Made by a program: the position numbers and the translations under genes. A stretch of DNA of 50,933 nt. It comes from a virus. The stretch lies in IMG/VR virus record IMGVR_UViG_3300025892_000030, positions 1 through 50,933 of that record, one strand, 5' to 3'. A model generated the notes under the pieces. That model was not told the origin of the DNA, did no database searches, and saw only the letters and a program-made list of their open reading frames with translations. This document shows, in pieces, positions 1 through 7,219 of the stretch. The number at the start of each line of letters is the position of its first letter. The stretch's first letter is position 1.

Positions 1-127
1 CTGAAGCACCTAGTTGATTACGCTCTACAAAGAAAGAAAGATAACGGTTGACTGTCTCAGCCCACGTTTCTCTGCGTCCTTCCTCATCTAAGTAACGTGC
101 GTATCTACTCTTGTGTATGTATTGTTG
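1..127. repeat. Exact 127-bp repeat, left copy
   Basis: These 127 bases are identical to 48597-48723. The first mismatch is at 128 (a) against 48724 (g). The shared stretch encodes the N-terminal part of the class II RNR on the minus strand. Because it sits at the very end of the window and identity falls sharply just beyond it, it looks like the overlap left where an assembly graph forks between two alleles, or a recombination boundary, rather than a biological terminal repeat. Confidence 0.9.
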
Positions 128-139
128 ATATTGATCCAT
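1..139 (-). CDS. nrdJ: Class II ribonucleotide reductase, N-terminal fragment (cut by window edge)
   Basis: The minus strand starts with ATG at 139 and is still open at base 1, giving 46 residues beginning MDQYQQYIHK. The residues match the start of the full-length reductase at 46864-48735, and all but one of the underlying bases are the same. It is a truncated copy only because the window ends here. If the genome is circular, this end joins the same reductase body through the other allele of the upstream module. The start codon lies 35 nt inside the preceding small gene (105-284), exactly as in the full copy. Confidence 0.85.
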   Translation of the reverse strand, partial: MDQYQQYIHKSRYARYLDEEGRRETWAETVNRYLSFFVERNQLGAS

Positions 140-284
140 TTCTTTTTTCAAACTCCTCTTTTAAAAACGTGTTATATAGCTTTGTATATTCTAGGTATCT
201 CATTTGCTTGGTGTCTGACTTATGTTCATCACAGTATTCAGCGTACATCATACCACTAAAAATTTCAAACTCTTTCTTTTGCAT
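105..284 (-). CDS. Small unknown protein, 59 aa, upstream of RNR
   Basis: This minus-strand ORF runs from ATG 284 to TAG at 105 (59 aa, beginning MQKKEFEIFSGMMYAEYCDE). It overlaps the RNR start by 35 nt and the end of the gene before it (265-432) by 20 nt, a tight operon arrangement. It is hydrophilic and rich in Lys, Glu and Tyr, with no domain I recognise. Its last 11 residues (NGSISTIHTQE) reappear at the end of the 60-aa protein at 48701-48883. There, the rest of this gene is missing and the tail is fused to the neighbouring gene. It is shorter than most ORF finders report but well supported by its spacing. Confidence 0.55.
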   Translation of the reverse strand: MQKKEFEIFSGMMYAEYCDEHKSDTKQMRYLEYTKLYNTFLKEEFEKRNGSISTIHTQE

Positions 285-432
285 CTTGTATATCCTCTTT
301 AGCTTCTTGCTGATTAAGCTCGTCAGTTCTTAAACTTTTAAAGTTTTTCTGAGACTTTGTAGCCTTGCCCTTGTATTTTTTATTATACCTGTCGCGGCGT
401 TCAGATTTTCTGTCTAGGTAATTTTTATCCAT
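265..432 (-). CDS. Small basic unknown protein, 55 aa
   Basis: ATG at 432 and TGA at 265 give a 55-aa protein starting MDKNYLDRKSERRDRYNKKY. It overlaps the end of the DUF3310 gene by 8 nt. The first 30 residues align well with the N-terminus of the 60-aa protein at 48701-48883 (MDKNYVDRKTERRDKYDKKR), which supports real coding. It is highly charged (Lys/Arg/Asp/Glu) with no predicted membrane segment and no function I can assign. Confidence 0.6.
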   Translation of the reverse strand: MDKNYLDRKSERRDRYNKKYKGKATKSQKNFKSLRTDELNQQEAKEDIQDAKERV

Positions 433-733
433 CACTCCCTAAAACCTCTAGCAATTTATTTTCGTACCAGTCTGCTTTTTTTAAATCTTCTATTCCGTTT
501 TTGTACGGAAATCTCCAGCGGTACTTCAGACTGTTCCCGCGTAAGTAGCCTATAAATTCTTCTTTTGTCAGCATTGCTTGAATTCCGTCTATACATTCTA
601 TACCACCCTTATTGTAATGAGCAGGGTTATTAACTAAATCTTCTCTTTTTTCTTGTTGCAGCCACCTAGTATTGTTCCACTCTTCTGGCTTGACATCGTC
701 TACACTTATTTTTTTCTTAGTGCTTTGTTTCAT
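425..733 (-). CDS. DUF3310 family protein
   Basis: This 102-aa protein carries the DUF3310 signature: VNNPAHYNKGGIECIDGI near residues 34-51, then a Leu-Thr-Lys-Glu-Glu-Phe-Ile-Gly-Tyr-Leu-Arg-Gly-Asn block and a Trp-Arg-Phe-Pro-Tyr-Lys-Asn-Gly stretch before a Trp-Tyr pair. The family is common in T7-like and marine phages, where it is sometimes labelled a nucleotide kinase without firm evidence. The biochemical role is unknown. ATG 733 overlaps the stop of the endonuclease I gene by 4 nt. A second version of 88 aa lies at 48876-49142; this copy has a longer N-terminal region before the conserved core. Confidence 0.85.
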   Translation of the reverse strand: MKQSTKKKISVDDVKPEEWNNTRWLQQEKREDLVNNPAHYNKGGIECIDGIQAMLTKEEFIGYLRGNSLKYRWRFPYKNGIEDLKKADWYENKLLEVLGSDG

Positions 734-1224
734 TCCAACTCCTCCGGGTAGTCTGGGTTTTCAGTTATGACACAAGAGCTGTCAATCCATTTTTTAGGGA
801 TGCTATAGACACTGTACCATCTAAATCCATTGGCTTCTGCCCACTCTGCATGAGATCTTTTAGTGCCATCCTTTCTTCTCTTAGCTTGCGGCATAGGTGC
901 TGAAGGATCTGCAAATAAAAAGACCAGCTCTATATTCTTAGGCAGGGCCTTCTTAACCCATACATATTTGTTGTGCTCTGCATGATCCCAGAAACGACCC
1001 TTAGCTTCTAAGAAGATTGTATTCTTACCAATCTTTTTTATGAAGTCAGGGTGATAGGTATGTTTAATAATGTAGTCAACTGTATCAGAGTGTATGTCCC
1101 ATTCTTTTAAGATACCAGTATGTAGTTCGTACTCCCAGTTAGAGTCATATCCTTTAATGACACCTTTCTCGGCAGGTCTAACAACTCTACGCTTACGTGC
1201 TCCTGATTTTATTTTCCCGACCAC
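730..1224 (-). CDS. Endonuclease I (T7 gp3-like Holliday junction resolvase)
   Basis: This 164-aa protein resembles phage endonuclease I, the dimeric resolvase that cuts branched DNA and helps degrade host DNA in T7. The PD-(D/E)XK core is visible: acidic residues E31/E33, D60 within YHPDF, then E73 and K75 within FLEAKGRF. T7 gp3 is about 149 aa, so the length fits. The start is GTG at 1224, overlapping the upstream gene by 16 nt; no in-frame ATG gives a better N-terminus. The C-terminus extends past the end of the homologous version at 49139-49570. It lies within a run of four nuclease-like genes next to DNA polymerase. Confidence 0.85.
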   Translation of the reverse strand: MVGKIKSGARKRRVVRPAEKGVIKGYDSNWEYELHTGILKEWDIHSDTVDYIIKHTYHPDFIKKIGKNTIFLEAKGRFWDHAEHNKYVWVKKALPKNIELVFLFADPSAPMPQAKRRKDGTKRSHAEWAEANGFRWYSVYSIPKKWIDSSCVITENPDYPEELE

Positions 1225-1493
1225 TCTATATCCTTCAGGGTTATGGATGAAACATCGTAGCCCTTGTTCATTAAATTTTTAATATTCTTTTTAGCCCAGC
1301 GTACTGTATAAAAAGAAACCCACTTTGATTTTTTAGCAATAAAATATTTATCTTCTGGTAGAAAATTACTGAAGTTTTCAGCAGTAATCTTGTGTGCATC
1401 TTCTTCAGGTACAACACTGATAAGCCAGTCTATAATAATTTCTTTTGCTTTTACATTAGCTTTCTTTGATTGTTTACCATTCATGTATTTCAT
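1209..1493 (-). CDS. Unknown protein, 94 aa
   Basis: ATG 1493 to stop 1209. The protein is basic, with aromatic-rich middle and C-terminal parts (WVSFYTVRWAKKNIKNL). It aligns loosely with the 92-aa protein at 49737-50015: both share an E-I-x3-W-L-x-S start, an Ala/Lys block, a Tyr-x-x-R-x-A-K-x-x-I-K stretch and a final S-I-T-x-x-D-I-E motif. Conservation of this pattern between two diverged copies argues it is a real gene. It overlaps the Cas4/RecB-like nuclease upstream by 20 nt and endonuclease I downstream by 16 nt. I do not recognise a family. Confidence 0.65.
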   Translation of the reverse strand: MKYMNGKQSKKANVKAKEIIIDWLISVVPEEDAHKITAENFSNFLPEDKYFIAKKSKWVSFYTVRWAKKNIKNLMNKGYDVSSITLKDIEWSGK

Positions 1494-2322
1494 CTACCTT
1501 TGGTTGCGCTCGTACCTTAGTAAAGTATACAAGACCTTTAGCATACCTAAAAGCCCTCAATCCTTTACCGTTATTAGAATCTTTATGGCATTCTTTTTTA
1601 TGAGGACAGTAAGCACAGTTCTTAGCTATTCTCATATTGCCTGACTTACCTTCAGCCACTGGTGGGTAACAAAGTTCAGGGGGTTTGCTCAAGTCTAATT
1701 TGTGCTTAAGATCTTTGATGTGTTGTGACATATTTGGTTTGTCTAAATCTTCAGGTTCATGAAAACAAAGCTCACCTGTTTCTTTATTGATAACTAAAAA
1801 ACCAGAGTTAGCAGTGCCTTCTGCCTCTTCATAAGCAGCCAATTGAGCTATGTAACCAAAAGGATCATCTTCTCTAAGGATACCCTGCCTAAACTTACTA
1901 AAAGAAAAGCCAGAGGCAGATTTAATATCCACCACTTTACCATCAATTTTACAATCCATGTGGCCCTTGATGCCCTCAATGTCTACTTCTTTTTGTTCAT
2001 CAGAAACTTTGTGTCCCGACATGCGGACTAACAAAAGTAATACTTCTTCTAGTAGGTGGCCGTACAAAAACTTAATAAACAAAGAAGGTTCAAGTCTTTT
2101 GGCTGTTAGTTGATTTTTTTTATCAAACCACAACTGCCTAGAAGGTTTACCAATGTTAGACATTCTAAGATAAAAACCTTCCTTTCTTTTCTGGGGCTGC
2201 GCCCAAGACTTAATGGCTGCTTTAATATCCTCACCAAACTTATCTATAATTTCATCAGATAAATCTAAAGGACCGTCATTAAGACCATCTAGTTTTGTAT
2301 AAATATCTTCTACTATATTCAT
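1474..2322 (-). CDS. Cas4/RecB-like PD-(D/E)XK exonuclease
   Basis: This 282-aa protein has the RecB-family nuclease core: H89 in GHLLEE, D123 in GHMDCKIDG, D132-x-K134 in VVDIKSA, and Q160-x3-Y164 in the Gln-Leu-Ala-Ala-Tyr motif IV. Four cysteines follow a Cas4/AddB-like pattern: C218, then C236-x2-C239-x5-C245, which may hold an iron-sulfur cluster. Phages often place such a nuclease where T7 has its gp6 exonuclease, so a role in 5' resection or host-DNA breakdown is inferred. There is no CRISPR array or other cas gene nearby. ATG 2322 overlaps the next nuclease gene by 4 nt. A second allele is at 50012-50872. Confidence 0.8.
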   Translation of the reverse strand: MNIVEDIYTKLDGLNDGPLDLSDEIIDKFGEDIKAAIKSWAQPQKRKEGFYLRMSNIGKPSRQLWFDKKNQLTAKRLEPSLFIKFLYGHLLEEVLLLLVRMSGHKVSDEQKEVDIEGIKGHMDCKIDGKVVDIKSASGFSFSKFRQGILREDDPFGYIAQLAAYEEAEGTANSGFLVINKETGELCFHEPEDLDKPNMSQHIKDLKHKLDLSKPPELCYPPVAEGKSGNMRIAKNCAYCPHKKECHKDSNNGKGLRAFRYAKGLVYFTKVRAQPKVDEIHEW

Positions 2323-2627
2323 TTCCTGTGCCTTACAAATCTACATTTGCGTGTGAGGGAGTTATAGTGGAGGTACTGTACGTTAAGTTCTTTTTGAAGC
2401 GGTGTCTTTCCTGCCAGCCTACCATCCTTGTAAGACTTAACATCTATCAGTGTTACTTTCCCTCGTGGGTCTAAGGCAACAATGTCGATAGGGCCTGTGC
2501 ATCCGCAGTTCTTGAATACGTGGTATCCATTATCCCACAGCCAAGTAACGGCGTAGTGCTCTGCTAGATCTCCGATCCTGCTTGAATCGTGCTGAGGTTT
2601 AGCATTTGTTATTTTAGTTGGTTTCAT
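2319..2627 (-). CDS. Small PD-(D/E)XK nuclease, Holliday-junction-resolvase/YraN-like
   Basis: This 102-aa protein has a compact endonuclease fold signature: R17-I-G-D-L-A-E23 at the start, P46-I-D48-I-V-A, then L60-I-D62-V-K64-S. The E...D...DxK order matches archaeal-type resolvases and the UPF0102/YraN family, and the size fits the minimal domain. The Lys/Arg-rich tail could bind DNA. It overlaps neighbours on both sides (14 nt and 4 nt). The last 65 bases of the window (50869-50933) encode the C-terminus of a matching copy. The exact substrate is not predictable. Confidence 0.7.
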   Translation of the reverse strand: MKPTKITNAKPQHDSSRIGDLAEHYAVTWLWDNGYHVFKNCGCTGPIDIVALDPRGKVTLIDVKSYKDGRLAGKTPLQKELNVQYLHYNSLTRKCRFVRHRK

Positions 2628-3108
2628 TATGTAATTCCTCTATACCTTTTAACTCTGATATTGGAAGGTTATAACAGTCGGTACTAACTGTCCATCCATT
2701 AGAAGGATCTACCATTCCTTTTTTAAGGAAGGTTGCTTTTTTAAAATAATCTTCTTTTGAAAGATACCCTAGTATCCAACCTGATTCCATGGTTTTTAAA
2801 ATTCTTGTGAAGACATAGAAGTCACATTTTTGTTTTGTGTTTAGCGCTGCTATTGAGCATTCATAAAAACTTTTAGGAGGGGTGGTTACTCTTTTAGTTT
2901 TAACGTCAATTGTTAAGCTGTTTAGTTTTATATCATAATCGTAAGTATTACTTTCTTCAGCTTTTAATTCTTGGGCAGTAATAATCTCCCCTAAAAAGCC
3001 GTGGATATTTCCTGCTCCTTTTGTTATAGAGTTTCTTAGCTGACCCATCTGATTAGATTTAATTTTAGCTTTGTCTATAAAAGACTTAGAAATTTTAATG
3101 TGTTTCAC
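2614..3108 (-). CDS. Putative PD-(D/E)XK nuclease, unknown family
   Basis: The start is placed at GTG 3108 because it has a GGAG close upstream and reduces overlap with the polymerase gene to 14 nt; ATG 3138 is possible and would add ten residues. The 164-aa product contains a helix with GNIHGFLGEIITAQEL, then YDYDIKLNSLTIDVKTKR. This gives an E...D-x-D...D-V-K order like a restriction-endonuclease-like fold. A conserved Trp-Ile-Leu-Gly-Tyr-Leu block follows. The nuclease call rests on this motif order and on the location among other nucleases, so it is an inference. Confidence 0.55.
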   Translation of the reverse strand: MKHIKISKSFIDKAKIKSNQMGQLRNSITKGAGNIHGFLGEIITAQELKAEESNTYDYDIKLNSLTIDVKTKRVTTPPKSFYECSIAALNTKQKCDFYVFTRILKTMESGWILGYLSKEDYFKKATFLKKGMVDPSNGWTVSTDCYNLPISELKGIEELHNETN

Positions 3109-4840
3109 TCCAGTTATCTCCTGTCTTATACTCCCCATCTAGTGGGCATTTAAGTTCAAGAACCTTACCGGCTTCAATGATTGCCTCAACACCAAGCCTA
3201 CCAACCTCGTCAGCTTGGTCTTCTCTTACTTCTATTTGCCACTCATCGTGTACGTTAGCAACAAAGTGGGCATCTAAATCTTTAATCTTATCGTTAAGTA
3301 TAATCAACGCTTGCTTCATTACAATAGCACCAGCCCCTTGTAATAATGTATTAAGTGCAGAATGTTCAGACCTAATGTAAAGCTTACGACCATCTAGTGC
3401 TTTAAGATAGCCCTTTGCTGAAGCTCCAGCAACTCTATCTTTAAGAGCCTTGAATGATGGGAGATTACTAATAAATGATTTTCTAAGGTTCCTTCCAACA
3501 CTCTTACCTCCTCCAGCCACTGTTCCAAGCTTTGCATCTCCTGCTCCGTATAGTAGTGCATAGATGAAAGTCTTAGCCTGATTTCTTGATTCAAGTCCTG
3601 CAAGTTTTTGATTAGTGGTGTGTATGTCTCCATTAAGGATTTCATTTGTGTACTCCTCATCATTCATATAGTGGGCCAGCATTCTTAATTCTAACCCTGA
3701 AGCATCAATTCCTACAAGCTTATATCCTTTAGGTATTGTCCAACATGCTCGACACTCTTTACCGTAGCTAGAACTAGAGCTGGGTATCTGTGCCATATTA
3801 GGATTACGGTGTGTCATGCGCCCTGTAATAGTGCCGTTATGATTAACGAACCCATGAACCCTAAAGGTATCTTCATCTAGTTCTTTGAACCAAGAACTAA
3901 TTTGAGATATTCTTTTCTGGATCATAAGAAACTCAGAAATTACTTCTGCTTCAGGGATGCCTTTGATCTGCGACAAAATCTTTTCATCTATCTTAGGCTG
4001 TCCTGTAGGGGTATGCTCTAAAGGTTCCCATCCAAAGTCTTGTAGGTACTCTCCTATCTGTTGTCTAGAGGCTGGATTAAAATCTTTAACATATACCCTT
4101 TCAACAAATGCTTCTGTTTTAAGGGCAGTATACTCTTCGTCTGTAACCCTAGTATTTTTTCCGAAGTTATCTACACCTGTTTTCAACAGTTTTTTCTGAG
4201 GACTATACCTCCGAAATATTTTTCTTACTTCTTGCTTGGGCTTAAAGCATTCATTAATTTTATTTACAATCTCAGCAAGTCTGCTGTTCAAGACACCCAA
4301 TAGCTTTGTAGCTTCTTCAACATCAAACAGGAATCCATGATCTCTTTGCTGAGATAATATCTTATTTGTTTCATGCTCAAGCACAACGCTTTGACGAGAG
4401 AATCCTTTAGACTCTTTTTTTAAAGCTTTATAAACTTGATAGTTAAGATATACATCCTGCTCACAATACTTGAGCATCTCAACACTGTAACTATCATACT
4501 GATCAAACTCAATCTTAGGAGATCCTAAAGCATAGCCCCATCTTTCTAAGCCATGATTCCCCTCACGAACTGGATTAAATAATCTTGAAAGAACAAGTGT
4601 GTCTACAAGTTCTTTGTCCATTAAGTTTAAGCCAGTTAGCTTATTGATTACTGGAATATCAAAACCAATAATGTTATGGCCTATTAGCTTGTCTGCTTTT
4701 AAGAGCAGCTCAAAACCATCAGATAATTCTGACGGGCCATACGAGTATTGTTGTTCTGTATCTACATCAAGGGCAGATATGCACCATATTTTTTTGGCAT
4801 CTAGCCCATCCGTTTCTATATCAAAGACTAATGATTTCAT
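3095..4840 (-). CDS. DNA polymerase, family A (T7-like) with 3'-5' exonuclease
   Basis: This 581-aa replicative polymerase has both domains. The exonuclease shows D7-I-E9 (Exo I), H55-N56...D61 (Exo II) and Y125...D129 (Exo III). The polymerase shows motif A with D379 and E384 (GIDASGLELR), motif B with K423, Y427 and Y431-G432, and motif C H531-D532-E533. It is shorter than T7 gp5 (704 aa) but no core motif is missing. The residue equivalent to E. coli Pol I Phe762 is Tyr427, as in T7. ATG 4840 overlaps the primase-helicase stop by 4 nt, so the two replisome genes are probably translationally coupled. Confidence 0.95.
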   Translation of the reverse strand: MKSLVFDIETDGLDAKKIWCISALDVDTEQQYSYGPSELSDGFELLLKADKLIGHNIIGFDIPVINKLTGLNLMDKELVDTLVLSRLFNPVREGNHGLERWGYALGSPKIEFDQYDSYSVEMLKYCEQDVYLNYQVYKALKKESKGFSRQSVVLEHETNKILSQQRDHGFLFDVEEATKLLGVLNSRLAEIVNKINECFKPKQEVRKIFRRYSPQKKLLKTGVDNFGKNTRVTDEEYTALKTEAFVERVYVKDFNPASRQQIGEYLQDFGWEPLEHTPTGQPKIDEKILSQIKGIPEAEVISEFLMIQKRISQISSWFKELDEDTFRVHGFVNHNGTITGRMTHRNPNMAQIPSSSSSYGKECRACWTIPKGYKLVGIDASGLELRMLAHYMNDEEYTNEILNGDIHTTNQKLAGLESRNQAKTFIYALLYGAGDAKLGTVAGGGKSVGRNLRKSFISNLPSFKALKDRVAGASAKGYLKALDGRKLYIRSEHSALNTLLQGAGAIVMKQALIILNDKIKDLDAHFVANVHDEWQIEVREDQADEVGRLGVEAIIEAGKVLELKCPLDGEYKTGDNWSETH

Positions 4841-6483
4841 AACTCCAACTCTTCAGATGACTCATCTACAAATACTTCCCTGAGTCTACCACTATCTTTA
4901 TCATATAACAAGTGTGTTGCCATCCCTACATCTCCTGTGTATCTAGATTTAAGTACACGCATGTGTGTTGTGTTTGCCTCTTGCGGATCTTCTGATTGTT
5001 GATCACGTTCCAGTGCAATAACACAATCAGATACCTGAGCAATACTTGCAGAGCCTCTGAGGTGAGACAGTCCTACAGTAACGCCTTGCTCATGTCCCTT
5101 GTTTCCTTCTACTCTACGTAGATGTGATACTAATATCATACCTACATTTGTTTCTTCAACAAGCCTACTAAGGGAACCCATGATGTTATCAATGGTAGTT
5201 CTTTCATCACCAAAGGCAGCACTCATAACTAACATGTGCAGATGGTCTACGACTATCCACTTACAGTTACAGCCTATAATCATGTACCGAATCTTAGATA
5301 AAATATCATCAAAGTCGGTTGCCCCATAGTGAGCATGAATCCATAAACGATTTTCATTGTCTCCTTTAAATACTTTATTAGCAAGCTCTGTATACTTATC
5401 GTCTCCGTACTGCTCCCTAATTTGTTCTATGTACAATCTTTCATTGGCTTCAATAGACAATATACCATCTGCTGTTCTTTTCCAGTTCTCTTCAAGGGCA
5501 ATAATACCTACGTTATCTTGTGTCTCGTTGAGTAGCCAGTGCTCAAGCTCTCTAGTAATACTAGACTTACCTAAGCCAGTACCACCTGTTAAAGTAATAA
5601 GCTCTCCTCGCCGCATACCATACAACTTTTCATTAAGGCCGCTCCAAGGATAAGGTACTGACTCTATCTTTTCACGATTAATTAATTTTTCTAGGTTATC
5701 AGTTAAGTTAAGTACACCTGCTGGTGTATAGATGTTAGAGGCCCACCAAGCAGTCACATAGTTTTGATGAAGTCCCTGCCTTAGCATGTCATTAGGATCT
5801 TTGTAGTCCTCTGACAGTGTTAATATCCTAGCCTTACCGGGAGTTAAAAGCTTTGCTACTTTACGAGCAGCCTCTTTACCTACCTTGTCATTGTCAAATG
5901 ATATGACTACGTTATCAAACTTTTCTAGGTACTCTAGATTTTGCTTGACATCTTTAACAGAACCACCAGCACCATTCTTTACTGATAGCACAGGCCACTT
6001 AGAACCAAGTAGTTCATAAGCTGCCATAGCATCACACTCGCCCTCTGTTAAGGTGACGTACTTACCCCCAGAGTTGAATGCTTGCTGACCAAAAAGGCCA
6101 GACTCTTTTGCCTGACCCTGCCATGAGAATAGTTTATTAGGCTCTCTTACCTTGTAGCCACTGATCTCGTTTGCTGTGTAGTAAGGATAGTAATGTTTAA
6201 CTATTTCTCCTTTACTATTTACTACTGCCTTAACACCGTACTTCTTTGCTGTTGCTAAAGAAATCTTACGATCTCTTAGCTCCAAGTATTCTCCATCTAT
6301 ATTATTCATTGAGTTATTCTTATAGGTTTTAAAATCGCTAACGGGTTCACCATTCATGGCTTTCTCATAGTCTCTAAAATAAGTTTGACAACTAAAACAT
6401 TTAGCTGATCCATTGTCATTTATCTGAACGGGGTCACTGCCACCACATTCAGGGCAAGGCTTTCTAAAGGCAACAAAAGACAT
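4837..6483 (-). CDS. Primase-helicase (T7 gp4-like)
   Basis: This 548-aa bifunctional protein unwinds the fork and makes primers. A zinc ribbon (C10, C13, C29, C32, spacing as in T7 gp4) is followed by the TOPRIM primase core with E148 in TEGECDA and the D-N-D at 197-199. The RecA-like helicase follows, with Walker A GGTGLGKSS at about 300-308, Walker B VVDHLHM at about 411-417, SHLRR at 453-457 and an Arg-containing LKSRYTG near 511-517. The length is close to T7 gp4A (566 aa). ATG 6483 has AGGAG five bases upstream. A terminator lies just before the gene (6499-6526), so some transcripts must read through it or start nearby. Confidence 0.95.
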   Translation of the reverse strand: MSFVAFRKPCPECGGSDPVQINDNGSAKCFSCQTYFRDYEKAMNGEPVSDFKTYKNNSMNNIDGEYLELRDRKISLATAKKYGVKAVVNSKGEIVKHYYPYYTANEISGYKVREPNKLFSWQGQAKESGLFGQQAFNSGGKYVTLTEGECDAMAAYELLGSKWPVLSVKNGAGGSVKDVKQNLEYLEKFDNVVISFDNDKVGKEAARKVAKLLTPGKARILTLSEDYKDPNDMLRQGLHQNYVTAWWASNIYTPAGVLNLTDNLEKLINREKIESVPYPWSGLNEKLYGMRRGELITLTGGTGLGKSSITRELEHWLLNETQDNVGIIALEENWKRTADGILSIEANERLYIEQIREQYGDDKYTELANKVFKGDNENRLWIHAHYGATDFDDILSKIRYMIIGCNCKWIVVDHLHMLVMSAAFGDERTTIDNIMGSLSRLVEETNVGMILVSHLRRVEGNKGHEQGVTVGLSHLRGSASIAQVSDCVIALERDQQSEDPQEANTTHMRVLKSRYTGDVGMATHLLYDKDSGRLREVFVDESSEELEL

Positions 6484-6498
6484 ATTAACTCCTGATAT

Positions 6499-6526
6499 AA
6501 AAAGAAAGGGGGCTTTTACACCCCCT
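6499..6526 (-). terminator. Intrinsic terminator between the SSB unit and primase-helicase
   Basis: On the minus strand, AGGGGG, an 8-nt loop and CCCCCT form a 6-bp GC-rich stem (6507-6526), followed at once by a T-rich run. It sits directly after the 75-aa gene downstream of SSB. With the promoter at 7220-7248 it brackets a two-gene SSB transcription unit. Confidence 0.8.
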
Positions 6527-6531
6527 GTTAT

Positions 6532-6759
6532 TTAAGACTCTGCCTGATCCTCTTCGGCTATTAAAGCTTCGGGATCTAGATTCTCTTGCAACATGCCATT
6601 GTATGTTTTAGCTGCTGCGTTGAGAACGTCAATCTTTTTACTAAGCATTTGAACTTCAGACTGTACTTCAGCAAGATAATTAAAAGCTACTTTACCAGCA
6701 TCATTTAATTTTTCTACATCATACAAACCATCATCAGTTTTATATGTGAACTGTGTCAT
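6532..6759 (-). CDS. Small acidic coiled-coil protein, 75 aa, cotranscribed with SSB
   Basis: ATG 6759 overlaps the SSB stop by 4 nt and the stop is 6532. The N-terminal half has a short Tyr/Asp pattern (YKTDDGLYDVEKL), followed by a helix with heptad-like hydrophobic spacing (AEVQSEVQMLSKKIDVLNAA) and an acidic tail. Proteins of this layout, some filed as DUF6447, are common in marine phages; I recall this only loosely. Coupling to SSB and sharing its terminator suggest high expression and possibly a partner role in replication, which is inference. Confidence 0.7.
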   Translation of the reverse strand: MTQFTYKTDDGLYDVEKLNDAGKVAFNYLAEVQSEVQMLSKKIDVLNAAAKTYNGMLQENLDPEALIAEEDQAES

Positions 6760-7187
6760 AGTTCATCTACCTCCTCTTCATCTTCAATGATATCAAACTC
6801 ATCTAAACCGCCCTTACTGAAAGAGACTAAGCTTTTAACCTGTACAGCTTGTAGGTCTAGTCCTTTATACAAAGTACCTTGGCGAGTGATTTCCCACTCT
6901 TTATACTGGACACGTACAGTAGATCCATTACCGATCTGACAGTCCATTTCATTTTTCATATTGTCAATTAACTTAGGTGCAGTTCTAATCATACCATTAG
7001 GTCCATGCACTTTACGTTTAACAACAATGGTTGGGCCTTCTTCTTTATCTTTAACAGTAAAGCCTCGGCTCCTGAAGTCATTAGCAACTTCATTATCTAC
7101 TACTACATTAATACTGTAGACAGGTTCATAGGTTGTGTTGGGGGTAGTGACACTAGCCCAGTAAGCAACTCCATCAACAATAGCCAT
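6756..7187 (-). CDS. Single-stranded DNA-binding protein (T7 gp2.5-like)
   Basis: The start is ATG 7187, with AGGAG seven bases upstream; an in-frame extension to 7235 would run into the promoter and is rejected. The 143-aa protein has an OB-fold-like pattern of beta strands, opening MAIVDGVAYWASVTTPNTTY, and ends in a strongly acidic tail (FDIIEDEEEVDEL). The tail is typical of phage SSBs that contact polymerase and helicase. It has its own strong promoter (7220-7248) and ends in a terminator after the next gene, consistent with the large amount of SSB a T7-like replisome needs. The family call is from tail, size and context. Confidence 0.8.
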   Translation of the reverse strand: MAIVDGVAYWASVTTPNTTYEPVYSINVVVDNEVANDFRSRGFTVKDKEEGPTIVVKRKVHGPNGMIRTAPKLIDNMKNEMDCQIGNGSTVRVQYKEWEITRQGTLYKGLDLQAVQVKSLVSFSKGGLDEFDIIEDEEEVDEL

Positions 7188-7219
7188 CGTATTTTCTCCT
7201 ATAGGTTTATGGTTTGGGA

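Noticed and set aside
1474-2322. Part of a CRISPR-Cas system (Cas4)
   Set aside because: No repeat-spacer array and no other cas gene in the window; Cas4-like nucleases are common as phage exonucleases.
1-2385. True direct terminal repeats (packaged genome ends)
   Set aside because: Only the outer 127 and 37 bases are identical. The bases between are strongly diverged, which direct terminal repeats of one molecule would not be.
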